Assembly (NCBI GenBank): GCA_001513545.1 | Contig: LFTQ01000041.1 | Location: forward strand, 20,462 to 64,657 | DNA: 44,196 bases | DNA from: Clostridia bacterium DTU068 | GTDB lineage: Bacteria > Bacillota > DSM-12270 > Thermacetogeniales > Thermacetogeniaceae | Direction of reading: 5' to 3' | Part shown: positions 9,891 to 19,107 of the stretch, in pieces | Position numbering within the stretch: the stretch's first letter is position 1 | Layout of the letters: every line of letters begins with the position of its first letter | The notes under the pieces: model-generated | What the model saw: the letters and a program-made list of their open reading frames with translations, nothing else | Databases searched by the model: none | What the model was told of the DNA's origin: nothing | Program-made: the position numbers and the translations under genes

Positions 9891-10459
9891 GTGAACAGAT
9901 ACGTGCTTTCACCGCTGTTCTACTGCAGCCTGAACTGCAGCAGCGCATCAGTGACTGTGCTGGGTCTTTATACAAATTGCCACTGGATGTTAAATGGGTA
10001 GAAAAAAACAACTTTCATTTTACACTGAAATTTTTTGGTCCGTTGAGCAGAGGGGATATACAAAAAGCAGTGACCCAACTGAAGATAATAGCAGAACAGG
10101 AAAAACCTTTTTATCTGCAGTGTGGGGAACTCACAGCTTTACCCCGTAGCTCACACCCCAGGGTTATTTGCCTTTCCTTAAAAGGAGAGGTGGATAGACT
10201 GCAGTTATTATGGCAGAGAATTGAAAATACCCTCGCTTCTGCAGGGTTTCCTAAAGAGAAGAGAAATAAATTTTATCCTCATATCACACTGGGAAGATTT
10301 CGCAGTAGAGGGAACTGGGCAGTGATTACAAAAAATGCTGGACCTTTTCCTGATAATAAAATATTGGTTAATAAAATTCATATGATGGCCAGTAAATTGA
10401 CTCCCCATGGGCCTATATACTCACCGCTGGCTGCCATACCTTTTAGTGAAGAATCATGA
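9887..10459 (+). CDS. thpR: RNA 2',3'-cyclic phosphodiesterase (2'-5' RNA ligase family)
   Basis: Two HxTx motifs (HFTLKFFG, HITLGRF); TTG start overlapping the cinA stop. Confidence 0.87.
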   Translation: MSEQIRAFTAVLLQPELQQRISDCAGSLYKLPLDVKWVEKNNFHFTLKFFGPLSRGDIQKAVTQLKIIAEQEKPFYLQCGELTALPRSSHPRVICLSLKGEVDRLQLLWQRIENTLASAGFPKEKRNKFYPHITLGRFRSRGNWAVITKNAGPFPDNKILVNKIHMMASKLTPHGPIYSPLAAIPFSEES

Positions 10460-10471
10460 ATTTTTTATTGG

Positions 10472-10500
10472 TTGACAACCTTTTCCATTTACAATATAAT
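10472..10500 (+). promoter_or_regulatory. Consensus sigma-A promoter for recA
   Basis: TTGACA (10472-10477), exactly 17 nt, TATAAT (10495-10500). Confidence 0.85.
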
Positions 10501-10511
10501 TATTACAGTTT

Positions 10512-10525
10512 CGAACATCTGTTTT
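10512..10525. promoter_or_regulatory. LexA/SOS box of recA
   Basis: CGAACATCTGTTTT against the Gram-positive consensus CGAACRNRYGTTYC (2 mismatches), placed around the transcription start. Confidence 0.8.
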
Positions 10526-10541
10526 GAAGGGATGGGGAGAA

Positions 10542-11594
10542 ATGAACGAAAAGTTCAAGGCCTTGGAGTTGGCTGTTAGTCAAATTGAAAAATCCTTTGG
10601 CAAAGGGTCTATTATGCGTTTGGGGGATGCACCCACACAGCTCAATATTGAGGTGATTCCATCCGGAATACTGGCACTGGATCTAGCCTTAGGGGTTGGG
10701 GGAATTCCCAGAGGAAGGGTAATTGAGATTTATGGGCCTGAGGCATCAGGTAAAACAACAGTAGCCCTCCATATTGTTGCTGAAGCTCAAAAAAGAGGAG
10801 GAATGGCAGCATTTGTTGATGCTGAACATGCCCTGGACCCGGTTTATGCCCAGAATTTAGGTGTAGATATAGATAATCTCTATGTATCTCAACCTGACAC
10901 AGGGGAGCAGGCATTAGAAATCACAGAAACCCTGGTGCGCAGTGGTGCACTGGATGTGGTTGTCATCGATTCTGTGGCTGCACTGGTACCCCGGGCAGAA
11001 CTGGAAGGTGAAATGGGGGATACCCATGTGGGACTACAGGCTAGGTTAATGTCACAAGCTTTAAGAAAACTAACAGGTATTGTCAGTAAATCAAAGACTA
11101 CTGCTATATTTATCAACCAGATCAGGGAAAAGGTCGGTGTGATGTTTGGGAACCCTGAGGTCACAACAGGTGGTAAAGCACTGAAATTTTATTCTTCCAT
11201 CAGGCTGGAAGTGAAGAAAGTGGACCTAATCAAACAGGGGACTGAAGTGGTAGGAAGCCGTACCAGAATCAAGGTTGTCAAAAACAAGGTTGCACCACCC
11301 TTCAAACAGATCGAGTGTGATCTTATGTATGGTAAGGGCTTTTCCCGTGAGGGAGATTTATTGGACCTTGGCATAGATTACAATATAGTCACCAAATCCG
11401 GATCATGGTTTGCTTATGGTGAAGAGCGGTTAGGACAGGGTAGGGAGAATGCTAAAACATTTTTAAAGGAACATCCGGAAATCACCCAGGAGATTGAAGA
11501 TAAAATACGGGAGATGGCGAATGTCAAGTTGAATGTAAACACTTCAGAGGCTAAGCAGCCATCAGTAAACGGCTCTATTGATGATAATTCTTGA
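10542..11594 (+). CDS. recA: Recombinase RecA
   Basis: [59 protein letters not shown] 10542 with SD GGGGAGAA preferred over TTG 10524. Confidence 0.97.
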   Translation: MNEKFKALELAVSQIEKSFGKGSIMRLGDAPTQLNIEVIPSGILALDLALGVGGIPRGRVIEIYGPEASGKTTVALHIVAEAQKRGGMAAFVDAEHALDPVYAQNLGVDIDNLYVSQPDTGEQALEITETLVRSGALDVVVIDSVAALVPRAELEGEMGDTHVGLQARLMSQALRKLTGIVSKSKTTAIFINQIREKVGVMFGNPEVTTGGKALKFYSSIRLEVKKVDLIKQGTEVVGSRTRIKVVKNKVAPPFKQIECDLMYGKGFSREGDLLDLGIDYNIVTKSGSWFAYGEERLGQGRENAKTFLKEHPEITQEIEDKIREMANVKLNVNTSEAKQPSVNGSIDDNS

Positions 11595-11736
11595 CATGAT
11601 CCGGAAACGATAATAAAATTTAAATGCAGAAACAGTTTAATAGAACTTCTTCCACAAGTTCTTTACATAAAATGGTTGCTTATGAGAATAATATATAAAA
11701 CTGAATACCATGGTGTGGGGAAGTTTCTATGAATGG

Positions 11737-11761
11737 CCGAGTTTCTACTCGGTTTTGTTTT
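11737..11761 (+). terminator. Intrinsic terminator or attenuator between recA and rny
   Basis: CCGAGT-TTCT-ACTCGG followed by TTTTGTTTTT. Confidence 0.75.
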
Positions 11762-11788
11762 TAGATGAGGGTATGATAATGGAGGGAG

Positions 11789-13345
11789 GTGAAAGGTATT
11801 AATCAGGTGCCATTAGTTTACACTATTTTAGCAGTTATAGCACTCCTGTTAGGGGTACTGTTTGGCTACCTCCTCCGCAAGTATCTGGCTGAGGCCAAGA
11901 TAACTTCAGCAGAAGAGGCAGCTAAACGTATTCTAGAAGAAGCAGAAAAAGAAACAGAAGCAAGAAAAAGAGAAGCGATTTTGGAAGCCAAAGAGCAGAT
12001 CCATATCATGCGCACTGAAGCAGATCGTGAAAACCGGGAAAGGCGTAATGAGATTCAGCGTTTGGAACGCCGTTATCTGCAGAAGGAAGAATCGCTGGAT
12101 CGGAAAATGGAAAGTCTGGAGAAGAAAGAAGAAGCCTTAGCCAAAAAGGAACAGGAACTGTCCAATAAAAATAGACAGCTTGATGAACTTCTACAGAATC
12201 AAACCGCTGAACTGGAACGCATTTCCGGTCTGACAACTGAAGAGGCTCGTACCATGATTCTTGATAATGTCAGGGAAGAGGTAAAACGTGAAACTGCCCA
12301 GATTATTAAAGAAGAAGAGGCACGGGCTAAGGAGGAAGCTGAAAAGAAAGCGCGTGAAATTGTAGCTCTGGCTATCCAAAAAGGTGCTGTGGATATTGTG
12401 GCTGAAACTACTGTTTCTGTAGTTCCTCTGCCCAATGATGAAATGAAAGGAAGAATAATTGGGAGAGAGGGAAGGAATATCAGAGCACTGGAAACTCTGA
12501 CAGGGGTTGACTTGATAATTGATGATACACCTGAAGCTGTAATCCTGTCCGGTTTCGATCCCATCAGGCGTGAAACAGCGCGGATCGCCCTGGAAAAACT
12601 GATTAATGATGGGCGCATCCACCCAGCTCGCATCGAGGAAATGGTGGAAAAAGCCCAAAAAGAAATTGAGCAGCAGATTCGGGAAGAGGGAGAACAAGCA
12701 GCTTTTGAGGCTGGCGTACCCAATTTACATCCTGAATTGATAAAGCTTTTAGGAAGGCTCAAATTTCGGACAAGTTATGGTCAGAATGTATTAAAACACT
12801 CCCTTGAGGTTGCCTATTTGGCAGGGACAATGGCAGCTGAATTGGGAGCTGATGCTGAGTTAGCTAAGCGTGCCGGATTGCTCCATGATATTGGTAAAGC
12901 TCTTGATCATGAGATAGAGGGACCCCATGTCACCATTGGAGCTGACATCGCGCGCAAATACAAGGAGAACCCTGAGGTGATCCACTGTATTATGGCTCAC
13001 CATGGGGATCAGGAAGCGGAAACAGTTGAAGCAGTGCTTGTTCAGGCTGCAGATGCCATATCTGCTGCCCGTCCTGGAGCAAGAAGAGAGACCTTGGAAA
13101 CATATTTAAAGAGACTGGAAAAGCTCGAAGAGATTGCGGATTCTTTCGAGGGTATCGAAAAATCATACGCGATTCAAGCGGGAAGAGAAATCAGGATTAT
13201 GGTAAAACCGGATGTAATTGATGACATCCAGGCAGCTCACTTGAGCAGGGAAATAGGGAAAAAAATCGAGGAGAAATTAGAGTACCCCGGTCAGATAAAG
13301 GTGATTGTGATACGAGAAACAAGACATGTAGAATACGCAAAATAA
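11789..13345 (+). CDS. rny: Ribonuclease Y
   Basis: N-terminal TM, long coiled coil, KH domain ([44 protein letters not shown]), HD domain ([12 protein letters not shown]). Confidence 0.96.
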   Translation: MKGINQVPLVYTILAVIALLLGVLFGYLLRKYLAEAKITSAEEAAKRILEEAEKETEARKREAILEAKEQIHIMRTEADRENRERRNEIQRLERRYLQKEESLDRKMESLEKKEEALAKKEQELSNKNRQLDELLQNQTAELERISGLTTEEARTMILDNVREEVKRETAQIIKEEEARAKEEAEKKAREIVALAIQKGAVDIVAETTVSVVPLPNDEMKGRIIGREGRNIRALETLTGVDLIIDDTPEAVILSGFDPIRRETARIALEKLINDGRIHPARIEEMVEKAQKEIEQQIREEGEQAAFEAGVPNLHPELIKLLGRLKFRTSYGQNVLKHSLEVAYLAGTMAAELGADAELAKRAGLLHDIGKALDHEIEGPHVTIGADIARKYKENPEVIHCIMAHHGDQEAETVEAVLVQAADAISAARPGARRETLETYLKRLEKLEEIADSFEGIEKSYAIQAGREIRIMVKPDVIDDIQAAHLSREIGKKIEEKLEYPGQIKVIVIRETRHVEYAK

Positions 13346-13368
13346 TTGCAATATATTTTAAAATTGCT

Positions 13369-13393
13369 GACCTGCCCAGTGCAGGTCTTTTTT
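13369..13393 (+). terminator. Intrinsic terminator after rny
   Basis: GACCTGC-CCAGT-GCAGGTC followed by TTTTTTCTTTTT. Confidence 0.9.
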
Positions 13394-13426
13394 CTTTTTA
13401 ATACAAGGAAAAGGAAGCTTTTTATT

Positions 13427-13454
13427 GCAGGAATTCTTTTTTTCCTGACGAAAT
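13427..13454 (+). promoter_or_regulatory. Candidate sigma-H promoter
   Basis: GCAGGAATT - N11 - GACGAAA(T) against the B. subtilis SigH consensus RnAGGAwWW-N11/12-RnnGAAT; one mismatch in the -10. Confidence 0.5.
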
Positions 13455-13505
13455 ACTTACAGCGAGACAGGGGAAAAAAACAGAACAGTAGGAGAGGGTA
13501 ATAGA

Positions 13506-14018
13506 GTGTCAATTCCTTATCAAAAAAACAGCAGTGTACCACATATTGCTAATTTGCTTACATCTATTCTTATCCATTACCCGGAGATAGCAACCATTAA
13601 TCTGGATCCCAAGGACCGGGTAATTAAATTCAGCTTTTATCTGAAAAATATAACTCTAGAATTAGGAGAAATTGAAAAATACATGCAGCAAGCCCTGCAG
13701 GCATATTATTATTTAGAAGATATTACATCAGAGTTAAATGCATTTACCTTTGAACAGCTTGATCATTTCACTATTATGGAGTTCCAGAGGGATATCAATT
13801 CCCTTTCCCAGAAGGAAATTTCTTTGGTGATTGCGCTGCTCAAGGAGCAATTTGGAGCATCTCTTATCTCAGATGAAGATGAGGATCTGAATGTTGATAA
13901 CCAAACTCTGCATGAGGAATTAATCAGCTATATGCTGGAGAATGCAAAAATGTCCAGAGCAAATATCGAGTTAATAGCCCTGCGTGATGAAGGAAAAGTA
14001 GTGGTGTACAACAAATAA
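13506..14018 (+). CDS. Conserved-looking hypothetical protein between rny and ymdB
   Basis: 170 aa GTG-start ORF with SD AGGAGAGGG; no motif I can assign. Confidence 0.75.
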   Translation: MSIPYQKNSSVPHIANLLTSILIHYPEIATINLDPKDRVIKFSFYLKNITLELGEIEKYMQQALQAYYYLEDITSELNAFTFEQLDHFTIMEFQRDINSLSQKEISLVIALLKEQFGASLISDEDEDLNVDNQTLHEELISYMLENAKMSRANIELIALRDEGKVVVYNK

Positions 14019-14050
14019 ATTTTTAATGTGGACATGGTGGAGGTATTTAT

Positions 14051-14833
14051 TTGCGAGTTTTGTTTCTTGGAGATATTGTGGGACGACCTGGTCGCAGGGC
14101 AGTGAAAGAACTGCTTCCATCACTCTATGAAAAGTATGATCCCCATCTGGTAATTGCCAATGGAGAAAATGCAGCAGGGGGGAATGGTATCACAAGAAAA
14201 ACAGCAGATGAAATTTTTCTCAGTGGTGTTGATATACTAACCATGGGTAATCATGTCTGGGATCAAAAGGAGGTCTATGACTTCATTGATAGGGAGGACC
14301 GTATAGTCCGACCGGCTAACTACCCTCCTGACACTCCCGGCCGGGGTTATATGATTACCTATTCCAGGGATAACAACAAAGTAGGAATCATTAATTTGTC
14401 AGGCCGAGTTTATTTACCTGCACTTGACTGCCCTTTTCGGATGCTGGATGAAATTCTTCCTATTATAAACAAGCAAACAAAAATAACTATTGTTGATTTC
14501 CATGCTGAAGCTACTTCAGAGAAAATGGCCCTTGCCTGGTATGCAGATGGGCGGGTTAGTGCGGTGATCGGTACCCATACACATATTCAAACAGCAGATG
14601 AAAGGATCCTCCCTGGAGGAACAGGATATATCACAGACGCGGGTATGACAGGACCCCAGAACTCAATTTTAGGGGTTAAGGTAGAACCTGTAATACAAAA
14701 ATTCCTAACACAAAGACCTGTTCGTTTTGAAGTGGCATCAGGATCTGTACAGCTCAATGCCGTTTATCTGGAAATAGACCATGAAAAAGGTATTACAACA
14801 ACAATAAAAAGGATACAGGTTGCCAAAAATTAA
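14051..14833 (+). CDS. ymdB: YmdB-family metallophosphoesterase
   Basis: MRVLFLGDIVGRPGRRAV, ANGENAAGGNGIT, GNHVWDQKE, DFHAEATSEK, GTHTHIQTAD; TTG start with SD GGAGG. Confidence 0.92.
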   Translation: MRVLFLGDIVGRPGRRAVKELLPSLYEKYDPHLVIANGENAAGGNGITRKTADEIFLSGVDILTMGNHVWDQKEVYDFIDREDRIVRPANYPPDTPGRGYMITYSRDNNKVGIINLSGRVYLPALDCPFRMLDEILPIINKQTKITIVDFHAEATSEKMALAWYADGRVSAVIGTHTHIQTADERILPGGTGYITDAGMTGPQNSILGVKVEPVIQKFLTQRPVRFEVASGSVQLNAVYLEIDHEKGITTTIKRIQVAKN

Positions 14834-14836
14834 ACC

Positions 14837-14865
14837 TTGCGAAATTTTTCCATTAATGATAAAAT
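14837..14865 (+). promoter_or_regulatory. Candidate sigma-A promoter for spoVS
   Basis: TTGCGA - N17 - TAAAAT in the ymdB-spoVS gap. Confidence 0.45.
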
Positions 14866-14918
14866 GGATAAAATTCGTTTTAGATTTTACAGGATGGGAA
14901 AAAGGGGAGGTTGGGTTT

Positions 14919-15179
14919 GTGGAAGTTTTGAAGGTGTCAGCAAAATCAAGCCCTAATTCGGTTGCTGGTGCACTTGCTGGCGTTTTAAGAGAAAAGGGCT
15001 GTGCAGAACTACAGGCAATCGGTGCGGGTGCTCTCAACCAGGCTGTTAAAGCGGTAGCAATTGCAAGAGGTTTTGTGGCTCCTAGCGGTATTGACCTGAT
15101 ATGTATTCCGGCGTTTACTGACATTGTGATCGATGGTGAAGAAAGAACGGCGATTAAACTGATTGTAGAACCCAGATGA
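14919..15179 (+). CDS. spoVS: Stage V sporulation protein S
   Basis: VEVLKVSAKSSPNSVAGALAGVLREKGCAELQAIGAGALNQAVKAVAIARGFVAPSGIDLICIPAFTDI; GTG 14919 with SD GGGGAGG gives the usual 86 aa length, so the track's 14820 start is overextended. Confidence 0.95.
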   Translation: MEVLKVSAKSSPNSVAGALAGVLREKGCAELQAIGAGALNQAVKAVAIARGFVAPSGIDLICIPAFTDIVIDGEERTAIKLIVEPR

Positions 15180-15213
15180 AAAGAAATTATAATTATTATT
15201 TATACTCTTTTAT

Positions 15214-15250
15214 GCCTGTTTATTTCTCTGTAAATAAACAGGCTTTTATT
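15214..15250 (+). terminator. Intrinsic terminator after spoVS
   Basis: GCCTGTTTATTT-CTCTGT-AAATAAACAGGC followed by TTTTATT. Confidence 0.88.
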
Positions 15251-15272
15251 GTTCGCTGGAAGGAGATATGAA

Positions 15273-16202
15273 ATGATTATTGACTGCCATTGTGATACAG
15301 TCCTCCAGGCTTATCTCACCGATAGGCTGATAACTGCAAGATCTTCATCAGGACATCTTGATCTCCCCCGTTTGCAGGAATCCGGTGTTAAGATCCAATT
15401 CTTCGCACTGTTTCCTGGCATATCCTCCTCTTTAAGTCCTTTGAAACAGATACTGATATTAGGGGATTTCTTTTGGGAACAGTATGAACATAACCTGGAA
15501 AAGATTAAACTGCTTACATCCAGCAGTGATCTTGTGGAAGCAATGGAATCCGACAAGCTAGGGGCATTGTTGACAGTTGAGGGTGGAGAAGTTTTAGAAG
15601 GAGAACTTCGCATATTAAGGATTCTTTATCGGATGGGAGTGCGCAGCTTATGCCTCACCTGGAACAACCGGAATGAGATAGCAGATGGTGTAGCTGAAGG
15701 GGATGCTAGGGGTTTAACTGATTTCGGCAGAGAAGTTGTTAAAGAGATGAATAAACTGGGAATGATCATTGATATTTCACATATTGCTGAAAAGGGATTC
15801 TGGGATGTTCTCGAATTGAGTGATGCTCCGGTGATAGCCTCCCATTCCAACTCCAGAGCGGTATGGGATCACCCCCGCAACCTGACAGATGAGCAGATTA
15901 AAGGTATCGCTCAGAAAAAGGGATTGGTAGGGCTTAATTTTGTATCAGAATTTATCGGCGCTCCTGATTCTGGAATGAAGAAACTACTGGAGCATATTGA
16001 TCACATATTTGACCTGGTAGGTGATGATTATTTGGCCTTTGGCTCTGATTTTGATGGAACAGATAATCTGATTTCAGGTATCAGGGATGTTACAATATAT
16101 CCTGAGATCATTGCGGAATTAGAAAAAAGGAATTACAAAGAAAGTACTATTCGAAAAATCTGCTGGGGTAACTGCCTGCGCATACTGCAACAAATTTTAT
16201 AA
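15273..16202 (+). CDS. Membrane dipeptidase (peptidase M19 family)
   Basis: IIDCHCDTV, LTVEGGE, LTWNNRNEIADG, IDISHIAEKGFWDVLE, ASHSNSRAVWDHPRNLTDEQI, FGSDFDG. ATG 15273 with SD AAGGAGA. Confidence 0.9.
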   Translation: MIIDCHCDTVLQAYLTDRLITARSSSGHLDLPRLQESGVKIQFFALFPGISSSLSPLKQILILGDFFWEQYEHNLEKIKLLTSSSDLVEAMESDKLGALLTVEGGEVLEGELRILRILYRMGVRSLCLTWNNRNEIADGVAEGDARGLTDFGREVVKEMNKLGMIIDISHIAEKGFWDVLELSDAPVIASHSNSRAVWDHPRNLTDEQIKGIAQKKGLVGLNFVSEFIGAPDSGMKKLLEHIDHIFDLVGDDYLAFGSDFDGTDNLISGIRDVTIYPEIIAELEKRNYKESTIRKICWGNCLRILQQIL

Positions 16203-16214
16203 GGAGGTTTACTT

Positions 16215-17036
16215 ATGTATGCAGACCTGCATATCCACAGCACCGCTTCTGATGGTACACTTATGCCGGAAGAAATTGTAGAACTTGCTCTGAAAAAAAA
16301 TCTTTCTGTTATCAGCCTAACCGATCATGATACAACAGACGGTATAGTACGTGCACTGAACAGTGCCAGGGGAACAAATTTAGAAGTGATTCCCGGAGTG
16401 GAAATTAATACTGATTGGGAGGACACAGAAGTACATATTCTCGGTTATTATATCGATTATCACTCCCAGCAACTCCAGCAGATTCTCCATGAGATGCGAC
16501 AAGCCAGAGATTTGAGAGCAGCTAAGATGATAGAAAAGTTGAAAGAACTAGGGATTTCCATCGATTATGAGCGTGTGAAAAAAATTGCTGGAAGAGCCCC
16601 AGTAGGCAGGCCGCACGTAGCTAGGGCAATGGTTGAATGCGGATATGTAAACAGTATTAAAGATGCATTTGAAGGTTATTTGGAACGGGGAAAACCCGGA
16701 TATGTGCCCAGAACAAAAATGGATCCCTTTACAGCCATTTCTGTAATTGAGAAAGCCAATGGGATACCGGTTCTTGCCCATCCCGGTTTAATGGAACGGG
16801 ATAACCTGATACCGGCTTTGGTGAAAAAGGGACTCATGGGAATAGAGGTTTTTTATCCACTCCATGATCAGGAGTTGACAGAAAAATATATGTGGTTCTG
16901 CCGAAAGTACGCACTGGTTATGACCGGAGGCACAGATCACCATGGGCCAGATACCGGATACCCAATGGTGGGTGAAGTGGGAGTTGATCAAAAATCTGTC
17001 GAAAACTTGAAATTTCTTTACAGCTTATTAGCTTGA
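16215..17036 (+). CDS. PHP-domain phosphoesterase (YciV/TrpH-like)
   Basis: DLHIHSTASDGTL, SLTDHDTTDG, HILGYYID, VLAHPG, TGGTDHHG; SD AAGGAGG. Confidence 0.9.
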   Translation: MYADLHIHSTASDGTLMPEEIVELALKKNLSVISLTDHDTTDGIVRALNSARGTNLEVIPGVEINTDWEDTEVHILGYYIDYHSQQLQQILHEMRQARDLRAAKMIEKLKELGISIDYERVKKIAGRAPVGRPHVARAMVECGYVNSIKDAFEGYLERGKPGYVPRTKMDPFTAISVIEKANGIPVLAHPGLMERDNLIPALVKKGLMGIEVFYPLHDQELTEKYMWFCRKYALVMTGGTDHHGPDTGYPMVGEVGVDQKSVENLKFLYSLLA

Positions 17037-17111
17037 TGTGAATATAGGGAAGGAATCCCGTCTTTAATGACGAAAACATAAGATATTATTGAAACTTGGA
17101 GGGGGCATGAG

Positions 17112-18167
17112 ATGAACCGGAAGACCTTTTGGCTGCTGATTACGGTGATAGCCGTAGCCTGCATTGTGTTGCCTGCTGTTTCCAGCGCATACAATGCTCT
17201 AAATAGTGATAATAAAGGTCAGGCTGTTGATAAACAGGATATCGAGGAGAAAAAAACTGAAGAAGAAAAAAACGAAGAGAAAACCGAAGAAAAAAATACC
17301 GAGGCTATACCAGGTGAGCTAGAGGAAGAAAGTGAGCAAGAGCAAAATAGTGAGCAGAAATATACCGTTCAAGATGGAGACAATCTCTGGCTGATTGCAA
17401 CCAGGTTTAATACTTCTGTAGAAGCCATTATGTATGTCAACAATCTCAGCAGCGAAATTTTGATACCTGGTCAGGAATTGTTGATCCCGGAACCCGGAAC
17501 AACTGTGCCTTCAACTGCAGAGAACAGGAGCACAGCCCCATCCAGGAGCCAGGTAAATACTGTCAATTATGTGGTTCAATATGGTGACAGTTTGTGGTCT
17601 ATTGCTTTAAAATTCCAGACATCAGTTGAGACTATTAAAGAGTTAAATGGTTTGACAGGAGATCAAATTCACCCTGGGATGACACTGCGGGTTTCCGGAA
17701 AGAGCAGTTCACCCAGCCGGCAGCAGAGCGGTTCTAACTCCAACCCGGCACCTCAGCCCAAAAAAGAAAATAGCACAAAACCCAAGCAAAAGGAGAATCA
17801 GGTTAATCCACCTCAACCAAAAGCAAATATACTGGAAACAGCTAAACAATTTCAAGGTGTTCCTTATAAATACGGAGGAAGCAGTCCCAGTGGTTTTGAT
17901 TGTTCCGGTTTTGTCCAGTATGTGTATGGTCTTCACGGAATTAAACTGCCCCGTGTAGCAGCCGATCAAGCTAAAACAGGAACCAGAGTGGATTCCCCTG
18001 CAGTGGGAGATCTGGTCTTCTTTGCGGAAAATGGCTCTGTTGTACATGTGGGGATTTACGCAGGGAATAATACTTTTATACACGCAAATAGAAAACAGGG
18101 AGTTATATTTACTTCTTTGAACCAACAGTGGTATAAGGAGCGCTATATCGGTGCTAACCGCTATTAA
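17112..18167 (+). CDS. Cell-wall hydrolase: signal peptide, 2x LysM, NlpC/P60
   Basis: LysM repeats YTVQDGDNLWLIATRFN and YVVQYGDSLWSIALKFQ; NlpC/P60 FDCSGFVQYVY and VVHVGIYAG. Confidence 0.92.
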   Translation: MNRKTFWLLITVIAVACIVLPAVSSAYNALNSDNKGQAVDKQDIEEKKTEEEKNEEKTEEKNTEAIPGELEEESEQEQNSEQKYTVQDGDNLWLIATRFNTSVEAIMYVNNLSSEILIPGQELLIPEPGTTVPSTAENRSTAPSRSQVNTVNYVVQYGDSLWSIALKFQTSVETIKELNGLTGDQIHPGMTLRVSGKSSSPSRQQSGSNSNPAPQPKKENSTKPKQKENQVNPPQPKANILETAKQFQGVPYKYGGSSPSGFDCSGFVQYVYGLHGIKLPRVAADQAKTGTRVDSPAVGDLVFFAENGSVVHVGIYAGNNTFIHANRKQGVIFTSLNQQWYKERYIGANRY

Positions 18168-18190
18168 AATATTTTATGAAAGGAAATGTT

Positions 18191-19090
18191 ATGGAGTACA
18201 GTAAACTTGCACAGATAACTATTGAAAAACTCCGTCATGATTTTGAAGAATACGGCTATATAGCTGAAGACGATATAATTGTACCAGTATATCTGGCACT
18301 TCGTCTGGAAAAGCCAATATTGATCACAGGTGCCCCTGGTGTTGGTAAAACCGAGATCGCGAAAGTCCTGGCCTCGGTATTTAAAACAGAACTGATCAGA
18401 CTTCAGTGTTATGAAGGGCTTGACGAAAACAAAGCCCTTTACGAATGGAATTACCAGAAACAATTGATCAAAATTCAGTTAATTAAAGAAAGCAGCAGTG
18501 AGCTTACAGAGCAAAACCTTTTTTCCCATAGCTATTTACTGGAGAGGCCTTTATTGAAAGCAATTCAAGCATCTAACAAAACTGTCCTCTTAATTGATGA
18601 AATTGATAAAACAGATGAGGAGTTTGAAGCATTTCTTTTTGAGGTACTATCTGATTTTCAGGTTTCCATACCGGAGTTGGGAACAATCAAAGCCAAACAT
18701 ATACCGATTGTTGTATTGACCAACAATGGGGAACGGGAGCTTTCTGATGGACTGAAACGAAGGTGTGTGTACCTGTATATCGATTTTCCCTCCATTGAAA
18801 AAGAAATGAAGATTATCAGAGTAAAGGTCCCACAGGTAGGAGAGCGCCTGGTAGAGGAGATAGCTCTTGCTATAAACTATTTAAGACATCAACTGGATTT
18901 AAAAAAGAAACCATCTATTTCTGAAACACTGGATCTGGCCAATGCTTTGCATATTTTGGGTGCAGAAATGCTGGAGGCTGAGCACATCAAAAGAACCATT
19001 AATCTGTTGCTCAAAGATAAAGAAGACATCGACCTATTTTTCGAAGAGTTAGGACCTGAGGGTTTGCTCGAAAATATCAGAAAAAGATAG
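18191..19090 (+). CDS. MoxR-family AAA+ ATPase, copy 1
   Basis: Walker A GAPGVGKTEIAK, Walker B VLLIDEIDK, sensor VVLTNN, RRCVYLYIDFP; ATG 18191 better placed from its SD than 18176. Confidence 0.88.
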   Translation: MEYSKLAQITIEKLRHDFEEYGYIAEDDIIVPVYLALRLEKPILITGAPGVGKTEIAKVLASVFKTELIRLQCYEGLDENKALYEWNYQKQLIKIQLIKESSSELTEQNLFSHSYLLERPLLKAIQASNKTVLLIDEIDKTDEEFEAFLFEVLSDFQVSIPELGTIKAKHIPIVVLTNNGERELSDGLKRRCVYLYIDFPSIEKEMKIIRVKVPQVGERLVEEIALAINYLRHQLDLKKKPSISETLDLANALHILGAEMLEAEHIKRTINLLLKDKEDIDLFFEELGPEGLLENIRKR

Positions 19091-19107
19091 GGGAAGAGGG
19101 CAAACAA

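Noticed and set aside
11700-11735. Purine-riboswitch-like TTTCTA motifs before rny
   Set aside because: Only isolated matches; conserved three-way junction arms are absent, so I treat it only as an uncharacterised leader.
12191-12762. Long reverse-strand ORFs (168 and 187 aa) opposite rny
   Set aside because: Antisense to a certain rny reading frame; composition (Ser/Phe-rich) is what reverse translation of the Glu/Lys-rich coiled coil yields; no SD or family motif.
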